A stretch of DNA of 64,000 nt from an uncultured Eubacteriales bacterium (GTDB lineage Bacteria > Bacillota > Clostridia > Christensenellales > Aristaeellaceae), in NCBI GenBank assembly GCA_900315315.1, contig OMYT01000011.1, forward strand, positions 62,001 to 126,000, in the 5' to 3' direction. Made by a program: the position numbers and the translations under genes. The notes beneath the pieces are model-generated. The model did not search any database. It saw nothing but the letters and a program-made list of their open reading frames with translations, and was not told where the DNA came from. This document shows, piece by piece, positions 1-8,328 of the stretch (positions are counted from its first letter, which is position 1; each line of letters begins with the position of its first letter).

Positions 1-149
1 AGCGGTGATACAAATTCTGTAGCATTTTTTGTCATGATTACATGAACATTGGCCCCGAGATGACGCAAACGGGAGACAATCTCGGCGCTTTTATACGCCG
101 CGATGCCTCCCGTCACTCCCAGCACTATTTCTCTGCCGGTCAGATCCAT
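1..149 (-). CDS. coaBC: CoaBC (Dfp), N-terminal fragment
   Basis: This is the N-terminal 49 residues of the bifunctional phosphopantothenoylcysteine decarboxylase / phosphopantothenate-cysteine ligase of coenzyme A synthesis; the rest lies off the left edge. The start MDLTGREIVLGVTGGIAAYK contains the GVTGGIAAYK flavin-binding loop of the CoaC half, followed by the family-typical 'VIMTKNATEFV'. The ATG at 149 lies one base beyond the rpoZ stop codon, so the two are translationally coupled. The order gmk-rpoZ-coaBC, with priA elsewhere in the same region, is a common Firmicutes arrangement. Confidence 0.9.
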   Translation of the reverse strand, partial: MDLTGREIVLGVTGGIAAYKSAEIVSRLRHLGANVHVIMTKNATEFVSP

Positions 150-150
150 A

Positions 151-369
151 TCAGTTCTGCTCCTCCTGCTCAACAGGCTTGTCGTAAGTCAGCAGGCCGC
201 GGTTAATCTCTTCCACCGCAGTCTTCAGCGGCTTCATGCCGTCCGCATCAATCATCGGCAAGGCGCCGTTTACGATCTCACGGCCGCGTTTACTCGCTTC
301 CACAACCAGTGTATAACGGCTCTCGGCATGGTTCAGCAGTTCCAGTACGCTCGGATCAACAATAGACAT
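151..369 (-). CDS. rpoZ: RNA polymerase omega subunit
   Basis: This 72-residue protein matches the small RNA polymerase omega subunit, which helps assemble beta' into the core enzyme. The pattern is typical: a short N-terminal segment (MSIVDPSVLELL), then SRYTLVVEASKRGREI, the conserved omega core, and a C-terminal 'KPLKTAVEEINRGLL' helix. It sits between gmk and coaBC, and that conserved context supports the call despite the short length. It is probably cotranscribed with yicC, remA and gmk, since the gaps are only 26 bases or fewer. Confidence 0.9.
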   Translation of the reverse strand: MSIVDPSVLELLNHAESRYTLVVEASKRGREIVNGALPMIDADGMKPLKTAVEEINRGLLTYDKPVEQEEQN

Positions 370-395
370 TTCTTTTCCTCCTCAGGTGATTTCTG

Positions 396-998
396 TTACT
401 CTTCTACTTCAGGAAAAAAACGAACGGAGTTCTGTTTTTCCGCCCGGACGACAGCCATCAGCTGCTCAAAGGCAAGATCCAGATCATCGTTTACAATGAG
501 ATAGCGATACTTGTTCATCTGCTGAATCTCACCTTTGGCATTGTTCAGCCGCCGTTGGATCTCATCCTCGTTCTCAGTGTTGCGGGTGTGCAGCCTGACT
601 TTCAGATCGTGGTAACTCGGCGGAAGAATGAACACGCTCACGCAGTCCTTTTCTTTGCTCATCACGGTTCTTGCACCTTGCGGATCAATATCCAGCAGCA
701 CATTCTGACCGCGCTCCATCCGTTCGTAAACCTCGCTCTTCAGCGTGCCGTACCTGTGTCCGTGGACGCTTGCATGCTCGATGAACGCGTCCTCGGCAAG
801 CAGTTTATCATATTCCTCGTCAGAAATAAAGTGGTAATGAACATCTTCGATCTCACTTTCCCTGCGTCCCCGTGTTGTTACACTCACGGAAAAACAGAAT
901 GTGGGATCCTTGTCCAGCAGTCTGGAAACCAGTGTTCCCTTTCCGGCGCCGGAGGGGCCGGAAATCACCAGCAGCATTCCCTTTCTCTTTTCCTTCAT
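396..998 (-). CDS. gmk: Guanylate kinase
   Basis: Guanylate kinase (ATP + GMP to ADP + GDP), 200 residues, a normal family length. The Walker A loop GPSGAGKG lies at about residues 14-21. The GMP-binding region follows ([19 protein letters not shown], about 38-56), and the lid and C-terminal helix regions are recognisable. Its ATG overlaps the stop of remA by four bases (ATGA), so the two are coupled. remA-gmk-rpoZ is the same order seen in Bacillus and many Clostridia. Confidence 0.95.
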   Translation of the reverse strand: MKEKRKGMLLVISGPSGAGKGTLVSRLLDKDPTFCFSVSVTTRGRRESEIEDVHYHFISDEEYDKLLAEDAFIEHASVHGHRYGTLKSEVYERMERGQNVLLDIDPQGARTVMSKEKDCVSVFILPPSYHDLKVRLHTRNTENEDEIQRRLNNAKGEIQQMNKYRYLIVNDDLDLAFEQLMAVVRAEKQNSVRFFPEVEE

Positions 999-1252
999 GT
1001 GTCTTCCTCCGTCCCTCTTCGCTCGTCTATCCGGGCCGCTACAGTTTCCGGCAGCAGCGGTGAAAGAATAACATGTTCCGAGTCGGTCACGATCACCGCG
1101 CGGGTCTTATGGCCACAGGTTGCGTCAATGACTCTCCCCGAATCCCTCGCATCCTGAACCATACGCCGGATCGGCGCGGCTTCCGGGGATACAATCGCAA
1201 TCAGGCGTTCCGCTGCCATCATGTTTCCGTAACCGATGTTCACCAGCTTCAT
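995..1252 (-). CDS. remA: RemA-family regulator (DUF370)
   Basis: This 85-residue protein begins [20 protein letters not shown], the signature of the RemA/DUF370 family. In Bacillus subtilis RemA is a DNA-binding activator of biofilm matrix and osmoprotection genes. The conserved 'NIGYGNM', 'APIRR', '[12 protein letters not shown]' and 'SPLLPETV' blocks are all visible. The position between yicC and gmk is the standard location for this gene. The role in this organism is inferred from the family only. Confidence 0.88.
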   Translation of the reverse strand: MKLVNIGYGNMMAAERLIAIVSPEAAPIRRMVQDARDSGRVIDATCGHKTRAVIVTDSEHVILSPLLPETVAARIDERRGTEEDT

Positions 1253-1258
1253 TTTCCG

Positions 1259-2131
1259 TCACTCCACATTCTGGATCTGTTCGCGCAGTTTTTCAATCTC
1301 ACTCTTCAGGTTAACCACATGTTGGGCAATCGTTGCGTCAGATGCTTTGGATCCGATCGTGTTTGCCTCCCGGTTCATCTCCTGAATCAGGAAATCCATC
1401 TTTTTTCCGATTTCGCCGGTTGCATCCAGATACTGGTTCATCTGTCTGATGTGGCTTTCCAGCCTGGACAGTTCCTCGTCGATCGCGCAGCGATCCGCAA
1501 TAATCGCGACTTCCTGCGCCAGCCGTTGAGGTTCGACGCCATCTGTAACCAGCTGTTTCAGCCGTCCTTCCAGCTTTTCCCGGTATTCGCTTACCACCAG
1601 CGGTGCCCGCTCGCAAATCTTCTCCCGCAGTGCCGCTGCGGCATCCAGGTGTGTTTTCAGGTCTTCTTTCAGGTGCATGCCTTCCCTGTCGCGCATCTGC
1701 GTTACCTGCACCGCCGCTGCTTCCGCTGCTTCTTTGCATGCGGTGCTCACTGCGTCTTCATCCATTTCCGCTTCTGTCAGCGTAACCACGCCTTCCATTC
1801 GCATCAGTCGGCTGGCTGTCAGGTCGTTCGGGACGTCAGCCTTCGCGGAGATCTGTTCCGCTGCCTGGCTGTACAAAACAGCCAGTTCCGGATCGCATTC
1901 CACCTGGGAAGCGGAGCCTGCCGGCCTTGTAACCGTCAGAAACACATCTACATGTCCGCGTTTAATCTGTTTACCGACTTCTTCCCTGACCGTCTGCTCC
2001 AGAAACGCGAGATTTCTGGGAAGCCGCAGACTCAGATCCAGAAACCGGTGGTTCACCGTTTTCAGGTCAACGGTCACTTCCCATCCGTTCTTCTGGATCT
2101 TTCCGCTTCCGTACCCGGTCATGCTTCGCAA
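1259..2131 (-). CDS. yicC: YicC-family endoribonuclease-like protein
   Basis: This 290-residue protein has the full YicC/YloC architecture: N-terminal MTGYG motif, 'EVTVDLKTVNHRFLDLSLRLP' (about 18-38), and a C-terminal DUF1732-like part with 'AQEVAIIADRCAIDEELSRLESH' and 'GKKMDFLIQEMNREANTIGSK'. YicC proteins are reported to be endoribonucleases; the precise role here is unknown. The start appears to be TTG at 2131, giving MRSMTGYG as in homologues, with a GGGAGG about 11 bases upstream. An ATG three codons later is the alternative. The SD is part of a dispersed repeat copy (2147-2181). The gap to remA is only six bases. Confidence 0.88.
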   Translation of the reverse strand: MRSMTGYGSGKIQKNGWEVTVDLKTVNHRFLDLSLRLPRNLAFLEQTVREEVGKQIKRGHVDVFLTVTRPAGSASQVECDPELAVLYSQAAEQISAKADVPNDLTASRLMRMEGVVTLTEAEMDEDAVSTACKEAAEAAAVQVTQMRDREGMHLKEDLKTHLDAAAALREKICERAPLVVSEYREKLEGRLKQLVTDGVEPQRLAQEVAIIADRCAIDEELSRLESHIRQMNQYLDATGEIGKKMDFLIQEMNREANTIGSKASDATIAQHVVNLKSEIEKLREQIQNVE

Positions 2132-2146
2132 TTTTCACTCATCCTC

Positions 2147-2206
2147 CCGAAGGTTTTCAAAGGGCAAACAGGAAGCCCTTTGGTCGCGCCTGTAGGCACG
2201 AAATCC
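2147..2206 (+). repeat. Dispersed CCGAAGG element, copy a (composite)
   Basis: This copy reads CCGAAGG, a short linker, then an AAAGGGC / GCCCTTT stem around a loop containing AGGAA. The stem bases differ from the usual GGGGGC/GCCCCC yet still pair, a compensatory change. A second block, CGCGCCTGTAGGCACGAAAT (ending 2203), follows and recurs in variant form at 35503-35525. The copy lies between nagA and yicC. Its minus-strand reading ends in CCTTCGGGAGG, which is the yicC ribosome-binding site. Confidence 0.7.
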
Positions 2207-2239
2207 AATATGTAATAAATTATTATATCATTCAATGCC

Positions 2240-3361
2240 TCACATGACAATTCCCTTCATTTTCCATTCCATGCTCCACCGGGTCAGCGGAACCGGACTT
2301 CCTTCCGCAATACAGCCGAACCCTGACACGCCGATCGACTCCGCCGGAGTAGAAGTACACATCGCGCATGCCTCTATCGGATCAATTCCGAACAGATGGA
2401 TCAGGTTTTCCAGCGTCTTTGGCATCGTCAGCACCGATCCGGCCAATGTGCCATCTTCGAGCCTTGCAGCCCCGTTCTTAACAATGACGCGCTGTCCGCC
2501 GAGAGCATAATCACCTTCCGGCATGCCGGCAGCTTCCATGGCATCGGTAATCGCAACCGCTTTCCCCGCGCCTTTGCACCGGGCAATCAACCGTACAATA
2601 TCGTGATGGAGATGGATCCCGTCGCAAATCATCTCGCAGTAGACTTTGTCTTCCGTCAGTGCGGCGCCCGGAATACCGGGTTCCCGATGCTTAAGCGGAG
2701 TCTGCGCGTTGAAGGTATGGGTCACATGATCCGCGCCCCATTTTACTGCCTGATGAAATGTCTCCGCATCTGCGCTTGTGTGTCCGATGGAAACATGTAT
2801 GCCGTTTGATGCTGCTTTCCGGATAAAGGCTTCGCTTCCCTTTCTTTCCGGCGCCATCGTAATCAGCCGGACTGTATCCGCCCTCCCGCCTGTCATCCGT
2901 TCGAAAGCATCCCAGTCCGGATTCTGAAAGAATTCCTTCCGCTGTGCGCCTGCCCGCTCTTCCTGCAGAAATGGCGCTTCCATATGTGCGCCGAGCACAG
3001 CGGCCCCTTCCGTTTCCGGATCGTTCATCACTGCCCGGATCCCGATCACCGCCTTCAGGGTATCTTTCTCATTCGCACTCATGGTCGTCGGGCAGAATCC
3101 GGCAACGCCATACCGAAGCAGTTCCCTGCTCATATACCGTATGGCATCTTCACCTTCCATTGTGTCCCTGCCTTTGAACGCGTGGATATGAACATCCACA
3201 AAACCGGGCAGCAGATAATCCCCTTCCAGGTCGATGATCTTTTCCCCGCCAACTGCCTGCAGGTCATAGCCGGTCTCTGCAACAATTCCCCCGGATAGGC
3301 GGACTTCCATTCCTTCCTGAAACTGTTCCCCGTCAAACACATTTCCGTTTCTCAGCAGCAT
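2240..3361 (-). CDS. nagA: N-acetylglucosamine-6-phosphate deacetylase
   Basis: This 373-residue amidohydrolase most likely converts GlcNAc-6-P to glucosamine-6-P and acetate. The amidohydrolase motifs are in order: PGFVDVHIHAF (HxH metal motif, about 53-63), GAHMEAPF (variant of the family LEGPF), SIGHTSAD, HTFNAQTPL with a following REPG, DGIHLH, and ITDAM with the catalytic Asp. NagB is encoded about 9 kb away, so the GlcNAc route is complete in this window. Its ATG overlaps the stop of the radical-SAM gene (TAATG), so the two are coupled. Confidence 0.9.
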   Translation of the reverse strand: MLLRNGNVFDGEQFQEGMEVRLSGGIVAETGYDLQAVGGEKIIDLEGDYLLPGFVDVHIHAFKGRDTMEGEDAIRYMSRELLRYGVAGFCPTTMSANEKDTLKAVIGIRAVMNDPETEGAAVLGAHMEAPFLQEERAGAQRKEFFQNPDWDAFERMTGGRADTVRLITMAPERKGSEAFIRKAASNGIHVSIGHTSADAETFHQAVKWGADHVTHTFNAQTPLKHREPGIPGAALTEDKVYCEMICDGIHLHHDIVRLIARCKGAGKAVAITDAMEAAGMPEGDYALGGQRVIVKNGAARLEDGTLAGSVLTMPKTLENLIHLFGIDPIEACAMCTSTPAESIGVSGFGCIAEGSPVPLTRWSMEWKMKGIVM

Positions 3362-4053
3362 TATTCCAACCCTCTCAATTCTACCGCCGGAATATCAGGC
3401 CGTAACTTTTCTGCCCATTTCCTCATCTGTTCATCCGTCGGAGCATGCAGTCCTTCAAAAGGAACCGTATCACGGTCCGTAAACTTCTGCAGGTAATAGT
3501 GCCTGGCTCCTTTGATCCATTGCCCGATCTGTTCGAAGCTCCGGTCGTCATGCAGTTCCGCCACCACGGTCGTGCGGAACTCATAATCCGTTTCGCCGTT
3601 CATCAGCAGGGAAACACTCTCCCGTACCGGCGCCAGATCAATCTCCGGCAGTCCGGCTGTCTCCGCGTAACGTTCCGGGCCGTTTTTGATGTCCATCGCC
3701 ACGTACTGGACCAGCCTTTTTTTCATCATCAGCTCCAGCCGTTCCGGATGCATTCCGTTCGTATCCAGTTTTACCGGATACCCCAGATCCCGGATTTTTG
3801 CTGTCAGCTCCGGCAGATCCTTTTGCATCAGGGGCTCCCCGCCTGTAAAAGCAACACCGTCCAGCAAGCCTTGCCGCTTTTTCAGGAACGCGAGCAGTTC
3901 TTCATCGTCCATTATGGCCGGTGCCGTTCCATCCAGCAGTTCTGCGTTATGGCAGAAAGGGCAGCGCATATCGCAGCCACCAAAAAAAACGGTGCAGGCC
4001 ACCCGTCCCGGAAAGTCCAGCAGCGTCATCTTTTGTAATCCGTGGATCTTCAT
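3361..4053 (-). CDS. Anaerobic RNR-activating radical SAM protein (NrdG-like)
   Basis: This is a radical SAM protein of 230 residues whose CxxxCxxC cluster motif (CDMRCPFC) lies at about residues 28-35. It is followed by the 'AFTGGEPLMQKDLPEL' SAM-binding block and 'KLDTNG'. The N-terminus 'GLQKMTLLDFPGRVACTVFF' is characteristic of the anaerobic ribonucleoside-triphosphate reductase activating family (TIGR02495 type). No class III reductase gene (nrdD) is adjacent, so the partner glycyl-radical enzyme is not shown by the sequence. It is coupled to nagA by a one-base overlap. Confidence 0.8.
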   Translation of the reverse strand: MKIHGLQKMTLLDFPGRVACTVFFGGCDMRCPFCHNAELLDGTAPAIMDDEELLAFLKKRQGLLDGVAFTGGEPLMQKDLPELTAKIRDLGYPVKLDTNGMHPERLELMMKKRLVQYVAMDIKNGPERYAETAGLPEIDLAPVRESVSLLMNGETDYEFRTTVVAELHDDRSFEQIGQWIKGARHYYLQKFTDRDTVPFEGLHAPTDEQMRKWAEKLRPDIPAVELRGLE

Positions 4054-4082
4054 ATTCTTTTCATGCTCCTACATATTTTCCC

Positions 4083-4120
4083 CTGAAGGGGGCTTGGAGA
4101 CAGATCGGAATCCTCCCCCA
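4083..4120 (+). repeat. Dispersed CCGAAGG element, copy b (degenerate)
   Basis: The copy begins CCTGAAGGGGG and ends with ATCGGAA and a CCCCC block, so CTGAAGGGGG can pair with CCCCCAG. It is more diverged than the others (CCTGAAGG instead of CCGAAGG). It lies in the gap between the ArsC-like gene and the radical-SAM gene, both read leftward. Confidence 0.5.
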
Positions 4121-4122
4121 GT

Positions 4123-4461
4123 TTATTCCCACTTTTCCCATTCTTCAGGCCGATACCCCTGCGTCAGCTTATTTCCGTTGCGGACAATCGGCAGCTTCAG
4201 CAGCCATGGATTCTCCTGAATCGCCGGAATCAGCAATTCCGCTTTGTCATAGTAACAGGCGGGATGCTCCTTTACTTTCTTGTCTTCCCGGTCAATCAGA
4301 TTTTCCATTCCGATGGCCGAAAGCATCAGCCGGATCTCCCGTTCCCCGAGCTTATGCTTTTTCAGGTCCAGCGCCTGGAACGGAATCCGCCGTTCCTTGA
4401 ACCAGCGTTCAGCCTTCTGCGCGTCAAAGTTTTTCTTGCCGCAGTAGATCTGGATGTTCAT
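4123..4461 (-). CDS. ArsC/Spx-family thioredoxin-fold protein
   Basis: This 112-residue protein resembles the arsenate-reductase-like (ArsC/YffB/Spx) fold: an N-terminal beta strand with 'IYCGKKNFDAQKAERWFKER', a middle 'KLGEREIRLMLSAIG', and a C-terminal 'LLKLPIVRNGNKLTQGY' with the conserved cis-Pro region. In the usual GTKKC motif the reactive Cys follows KK. Here that position is Asn, and a Cys sits two residues before KK instead. Activity as an arsenate reductase is therefore doubtful. It follows the helicase-loader gene by 17 bases. Confidence 0.75.
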   Translation of the reverse strand: MNIQIYCGKKNFDAQKAERWFKERRIPFQALDLKKHKLGEREIRLMLSAIGMENLIDREDKKVKEHPACYYDKAELLIPAIQENPWLLKLPIVRNGNKLTQGYRPEEWEKWE

Positions 4462-4478
4462 CGTCCCTTGTATCCTCC

Positions 4479-5438
4479 TCAGCTGCGAATATCCTTTCCT
4501 TCCAGGGTAATAACCTTCCAGTTGTTCTTGTCCCGCAGCCGCGAGGCGATCCGCTCCGTATACCGGCCCTGCAGTTCCGGCATTGTCAGGTTGGTCGAAA
4601 CAACCGTGGAAAGGCCTCTGTTCTGCCGTTCATTCAGCAGATTGAACAACTGTTCCACCGTCACATTCTGCATCAGCGGTTCGCTTCCCAGATCGTCAAT
4701 CATCAGCACTTCGATTTCCGAAATCTCCCCGGCATTCTCTTCATTGGAGAAATAGGCTTTCCGGACAATTTCCAGCAGCTTGTATGCGCTGATAATCAGT
4801 ACATTCACATCCCGCTCGATCAAACGTTCCGCAACCGCCCGCAGCAAAAATGTTTTCCCGAGTCCGGATTTTCCGGTCAGGAGCATATTCCGGTTCGGTA
4901 CTTCCGGATAATGATCTGCCCATTCTTTGCAGTCGTCCCGGGCGATATCCATCATTTCTCGTTGTGAATAACTTCTTCCCGGAAGCTGTTCCTCCGGAAA
5001 AAGTAACAGATCAAAGGTCTCGAAACTTTCCCGTTTTTCTCCGTTCAATCCTATGGATGACCGCAGTTTTTTCTGGTAGGCTTTCTTCAGGCATTCGCAT
5101 GGTTCTTTGATCAGTTCGCCCGTTTTGCCCGTATCCTTGCAGAGCGGACAGCGGTAGATCGGTGCGAGATAATCCGCCGGAAAACCGGCGGTTGTCAATT
5201 TGTTGCGGATCTCCGCAGACAACCGTTCCATCTTCTCCGGCAGGTTTTCCGTCTCCGTTTTTCCGTTCAGAATCGCTCGCAGCGTTCCGAACACAAGATC
5301 CTCCCGTTCCCGCACCAGGATAAAAATCTCAGGATATTCCGTGCGGATCTTTTCCTTCCGTTCGTTCTCAGTCCGCTCGTTTTCCGTGCGGATCTGATCA
5401 TATTCAATTTCCACCTCCCGCAGCAGGTCTTCACGCAT
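4479..5438 (-). CDS. DnaC/DnaI-type helicase loader ATPase
   Basis: This AAA+ ATPase of 319 residues matches the DnaC/DnaI replicative helicase loader family. A Cys cluster (CPLCKDTG, then CEC) lies in the N-terminal half, as in DnaI zinc-binding domains. Walker A is GKSGLGKT, Walker B is VLMIDDLG, and 'STNLTMPEL' and 'RIASRLRD' (sensor and arginine finger) follow. I chose the ATG at 5438 because GGAGG lies nine bases upstream; an in-frame ATG 13 codons earlier lies inside dnaD and has no SD. The start overlaps the dnaD stop by eight bases, pairing the loader with DnaD. Confidence 0.88.
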   Translation of the reverse strand: MREDLLREVEIEYDQIRTENERTENERKEKIRTEYPEIFILVREREDLVFGTLRAILNGKTETENLPEKMERLSAEIRNKLTTAGFPADYLAPIYRCPLCKDTGKTGELIKEPCECLKKAYQKKLRSSIGLNGEKRESFETFDLLLFPEEQLPGRSYSQREMMDIARDDCKEWADHYPEVPNRNMLLTGKSGLGKTFLLRAVAERLIERDVNVLIISAYKLLEIVRKAYFSNEENAGEISEIEVLMIDDLGSEPLMQNVTVEQLFNLLNERQNRGLSTVVSTNLTMPELQGRYTERIASRLRDKNNWKVITLEGKDIRS

Positions 5439-6921
5439 TGGGCTTTCCTCCGTTCTTCCTGCGCAGTTTTTCTTCAATTTCTCTGCTCTGTTCTTCCATC
5501 ATCTGTTCCTGTACACCGGTATAATCACGTTGATTATATTGCTGGGCAATCACAGTTTTTACCGGCTTGCCGGATACGTTCCCCTCTGTCCGGTGCTGTT
5601 TGCGTTCTTTTTCCGCTTCTTCCGGTGTTGTGATTCCTTTTTTCCTGTAGTCTGCCAGAATCTTATCCAGATACGTCATAGGAGATTTTGCGTCGCTGGC
5701 ATACTGAGCAGTGCTTAAAATCATCTCCCGGCTGAATCCCATCTCTTTCGCCCATTTGGTAATAAATTCCCGATCTGTTTTGCTGATGCGGGAAGCATCC
5801 GTACCCCAGGCAGACCGCAGTTCTCGAATCAGTTCTGTCTGACTGTGGAAGGCCTGCACATAAGCGTTCACCTGTTCACCGGTCTCGAGCCCCTTCGTTT
5901 TCCAGCTTTCCAGCAGTTTCAGCACATCCTCGGATCCTTTTCCGCCGTGGCCGCATTCCCGGGCTGCAGTCAGAATCACTTCTTGGGGATACAGTGCCTT
6001 CATCCGATCATAAAGTTCCAGGTTCTGCGGGGTAACTTCCCCGTGTCCCAATTCTTTCAGCACTTCCCGCAATGCGTCTGACCGTTTGCGTGAACTGATA
6101 ACCTGTTCCTTGTTCAGTTCACCTTCTGCTCCGTTTTCACGGTGCATACCTTTGAGGATTCCGTCAAGGTATCCCATGCTCGGGTCACCTTTTGCAGTCA
6201 GCTTGACCGCTTCTTCAATCGCATCCGGTGTGAAATGCCATTCCTTTGTCCATTTGAGGTACATTTTTATCTGGTCTTCGGAAGGCAGATTCCGTTTGCC
6301 GAGTCTCTTCAGGATACCCCGGACGGCCTGATAGGTCTGTCCGTCCCTCGAAAAAAACTCCTCTGCTGCGTCCACCGTACGGATGTCTTCTTCCGCCATC
6401 CGAACGGCGACCTTCTCCGCGTCGGTGATTTTGAAGTTCCGCCCCTTGACCTCCGCCATGTGGTTCAGCAGCATCACAATCACTTCGGTCGGAAGCTTCA
6501 TATCCTCCCGCCACTCAAAGCATTTGCTCAGTTCGCTGCCGTGCAGCCTGCGCACCTTGTCAAACGCAGCATAAACAGCGTCGCTGAATGCTTCATATTC
6601 CGGATCTCTGGCTTCTCCGCCGGAAAGATCTTTTTGTTTGATGTTGATATACTGCCATTTCGGCGGTTTATCGCTCACGCGCCGGACCAGTCCCCGCCGT
6701 TCCCAGTAGCGGAATGCGGCGGCGACGTCGTCTTCCGTCATGTTCAGTTCCCGGCTCATCCGGCCGAGGTTCATGTCATCTTCGGGATGATAGCAGCGCA
6801 TCAATCCGTAAAGGTAGACCTTTATATAGTCTCCCTTGGCGTCCGGCAGGTATTCCAGGATAAACTGGTTTTCCACCGGGGTAATATCGAACATGGCATA
6901 CCGCTCATCAAACCCGAACAT
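5431..6921 (-). CDS. dnaD: DnaD-domain replication initiation protein
   Basis: This 496-residue protein has an N-terminal winged-helix-like segment ('EYLPDAKGDYIKVYLYGLMRCYHPEDDMNLGRMSRELNMTEDDVAAAFRYWERRGLV') and at least two C-terminal DnaD/DnaB_2-type modules. Each module ends in 'YLDGIL' or 'YLDKIL' followed by a helix. DnaD proteins act in primosome assembly at oriC or restart sites with DnaB and DnaI. I chose the ATG at 6921 (MFGFDERYAMF), which has GAGAGG just upstream and begins 22 bases after the nfnB stop. The longer frame would overlap nfnB by 50 bases. Confidence 0.85.
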   Translation of the reverse strand: MFGFDERYAMFDITPVENQFILEYLPDAKGDYIKVYLYGLMRCYHPEDDMNLGRMSRELNMTEDDVAAAFRYWERRGLVRRVSDKPPKWQYINIKQKDLSGGEARDPEYEAFSDAVYAAFDKVRRLHGSELSKCFEWREDMKLPTEVIVMLLNHMAEVKGRNFKITDAEKVAVRMAEEDIRTVDAAEEFFSRDGQTYQAVRGILKRLGKRNLPSEDQIKMYLKWTKEWHFTPDAIEEAVKLTAKGDPSMGYLDGILKGMHRENGAEGELNKEQVISSRKRSDALREVLKELGHGEVTPQNLELYDRMKALYPQEVILTAARECGHGGKGSEDVLKLLESWKTKGLETGEQVNAYVQAFHSQTELIRELRSAWGTDASRISKTDREFITKWAKEMGFSREMILSTAQYASDAKSPMTYLDKILADYRKKGITTPEEAEKERKQHRTEGNVSGKPVKTVIAQQYNQRDYTGVQEQMMEEQSREIEEKLRRKNGGKPNA

Positions 6922-6943
6922 ATTTCCTCTCTTTCCGGTCCGG

Positions 6944-8326
6944 TCAGGCAGGATGATCCTCCATGATTGCCGCCGCGGCCTTCTTCCCGGCACCCATGGC
7001 CAGGATAACGGTTGCAGCGCCGGTCACGGCATCGCCGCCGGCATAAACGTTCTTCTTGCCCGTCCGTCCGTTATCGTCTGTCTGTATTCCGCCCCACTTT
7101 TCCGTGGGCAGATCTGGTGTGGTTTTCTTGATCAACGGGTTCGGGCTGTTTCCGATCGCGACAATCACCGTCTCCATCGGCAGTTCGTATTCGCTGCCCT
7201 CGATCGGCACCGGCCGTCTTCTCCCGCGTTCATCCGGTTCGCCCAGCTTCATCTCAATGCAGCGGATCGACTTTACAAAGCCGTTCTCGTCCCCCTCGAT
7301 AGAGGTCGGAGCCGTCAGCATATGGAAGTGGATACCCTCTTCTTTCGCGTGGTGGACTTCCTCTGCCCTGGCCGGCATTTCCGCCTCGCTCCGGCGGTAC
7401 AGGATGGTTACTTCGGCGCCAAGCCGCTTGGCGCAGCGGGCCGCGTCCATCGCCACATTGCCGCCGCCGATAACGGCAACATGAGCGCCGATCTTGACCG
7501 GCGTATCGTGTTCCGGGAAAGTATAAGCTTTCATCAGGTTCAGCCGGGTCAGAAACTCGTTGGCGGAGTAAACGCCGCAGAGGCTTTCTCCGGGAATCTT
7601 CTGGAAGTTCGGAAGTCCGGCACCGCTGCCGATGAATACCGCGTCGTTGCCTTCCTCCAGCAGTTCGTCCACCGTAAAAGCTTTACCGGCCACTGCATTT
7701 GTGACAATCTTCACGCCCAGTTCCTTCAGGTTGCTGATTTCTCTTTCCACCAGCGCCTTGGGAAGCCGGAATTCCGGAATGCCATACATCAGAACGCCGC
7801 CGGCTGTATGCAGTGCTTCATATACCGTCACGTCCCAGCCGGCCTTGGCCAGAACGCCCGCACAGGTCAGCCCTGCCGGGCCGCTGCCGATAACCGCCGC
7901 TTTCTTTCCGCAGGCGGGAGCTCTCTCCGCCGTTGCCTTGCCGGCCGCCATCGCGGTATCCGCCGCAAAACGTTCCAGTCGGCCGATGCCGACGGGTTCA
8001 CCCTTGATTCCCTGGACGCACTTGCTCTCACACTGAGATTCCTGAGGACAAACACGACCGCAGATCGCGGGCAGCGCGTTCTGGGAACGGATGACCTGAT
8101 AGGCACCCTCAAAATCACCCTCCTTGATCTTGTCAATAAAGTCCGGGATCGGCACATTCACCGGGCATCCCGTCACGCAGGGGGCGTTCTTGCAGTGCAG
8201 GCAGCGTTGAGCTTCCTCCACGGCGATCTCGGGGGTATACCCCAAAGCGACTTCCTTGAAGTTTCCGGCCCGAACCTGCGGATCCTGCTCAGGCATGGGA
8301 TGTTTCTGCAGACTCATATTTGCCAT
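6944..8326 (-). CDS. nfnB: NfnB/GltD-like flavoprotein (large subunit)
   Basis: This FAD/NAD(P) oxidoreductase of 460 residues is of the glutamate synthase small-subunit fold. The N-terminal Cys-rich ferredoxin-like region has 'CLHCKNAPCVTGCPVNVPIPDFI' and 'CGRVCPQESQCESKCVQG' for [4Fe-4S] clusters. Two dinucleotide motifs follow: AVIGSGPAGLTCAG (FAD) and VAVIGGGNVAMDAARCA (NADPH). Because the NfnA-like partner is immediately upstream, it most likely forms the NADH-dependent ferredoxin:NADP+ oxidoreductase or SudAB-type complex rather than glutamate synthase. I chose the ATG at 8326, two bases after the upstream stop, with GGAGGAGA as SD. Confidence 0.88.
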   Translation of the reverse strand: MANMSLQKHPMPEQDPQVRAGNFKEVALGYTPEIAVEEAQRCLHCKNAPCVTGCPVNVPIPDFIDKIKEGDFEGAYQVIRSQNALPAICGRVCPQESQCESKCVQGIKGEPVGIGRLERFAADTAMAAGKATAERAPACGKKAAVIGSGPAGLTCAGVLAKAGWDVTVYEALHTAGGVLMYGIPEFRLPKALVEREISNLKELGVKIVTNAVAGKAFTVDELLEEGNDAVFIGSGAGLPNFQKIPGESLCGVYSANEFLTRLNLMKAYTFPEHDTPVKIGAHVAVIGGGNVAMDAARCAKRLGAEVTILYRRSEAEMPARAEEVHHAKEEGIHFHMLTAPTSIEGDENGFVKSIRCIEMKLGEPDERGRRRPVPIEGSEYELPMETVIVAIGNSPNPLIKKTTPDLPTEKWGGIQTDDNGRTGKKNVYAGGDAVTGAATVILAMGAGKKAAAAIMEDHPA

Positions 8327-8328
8327 TG

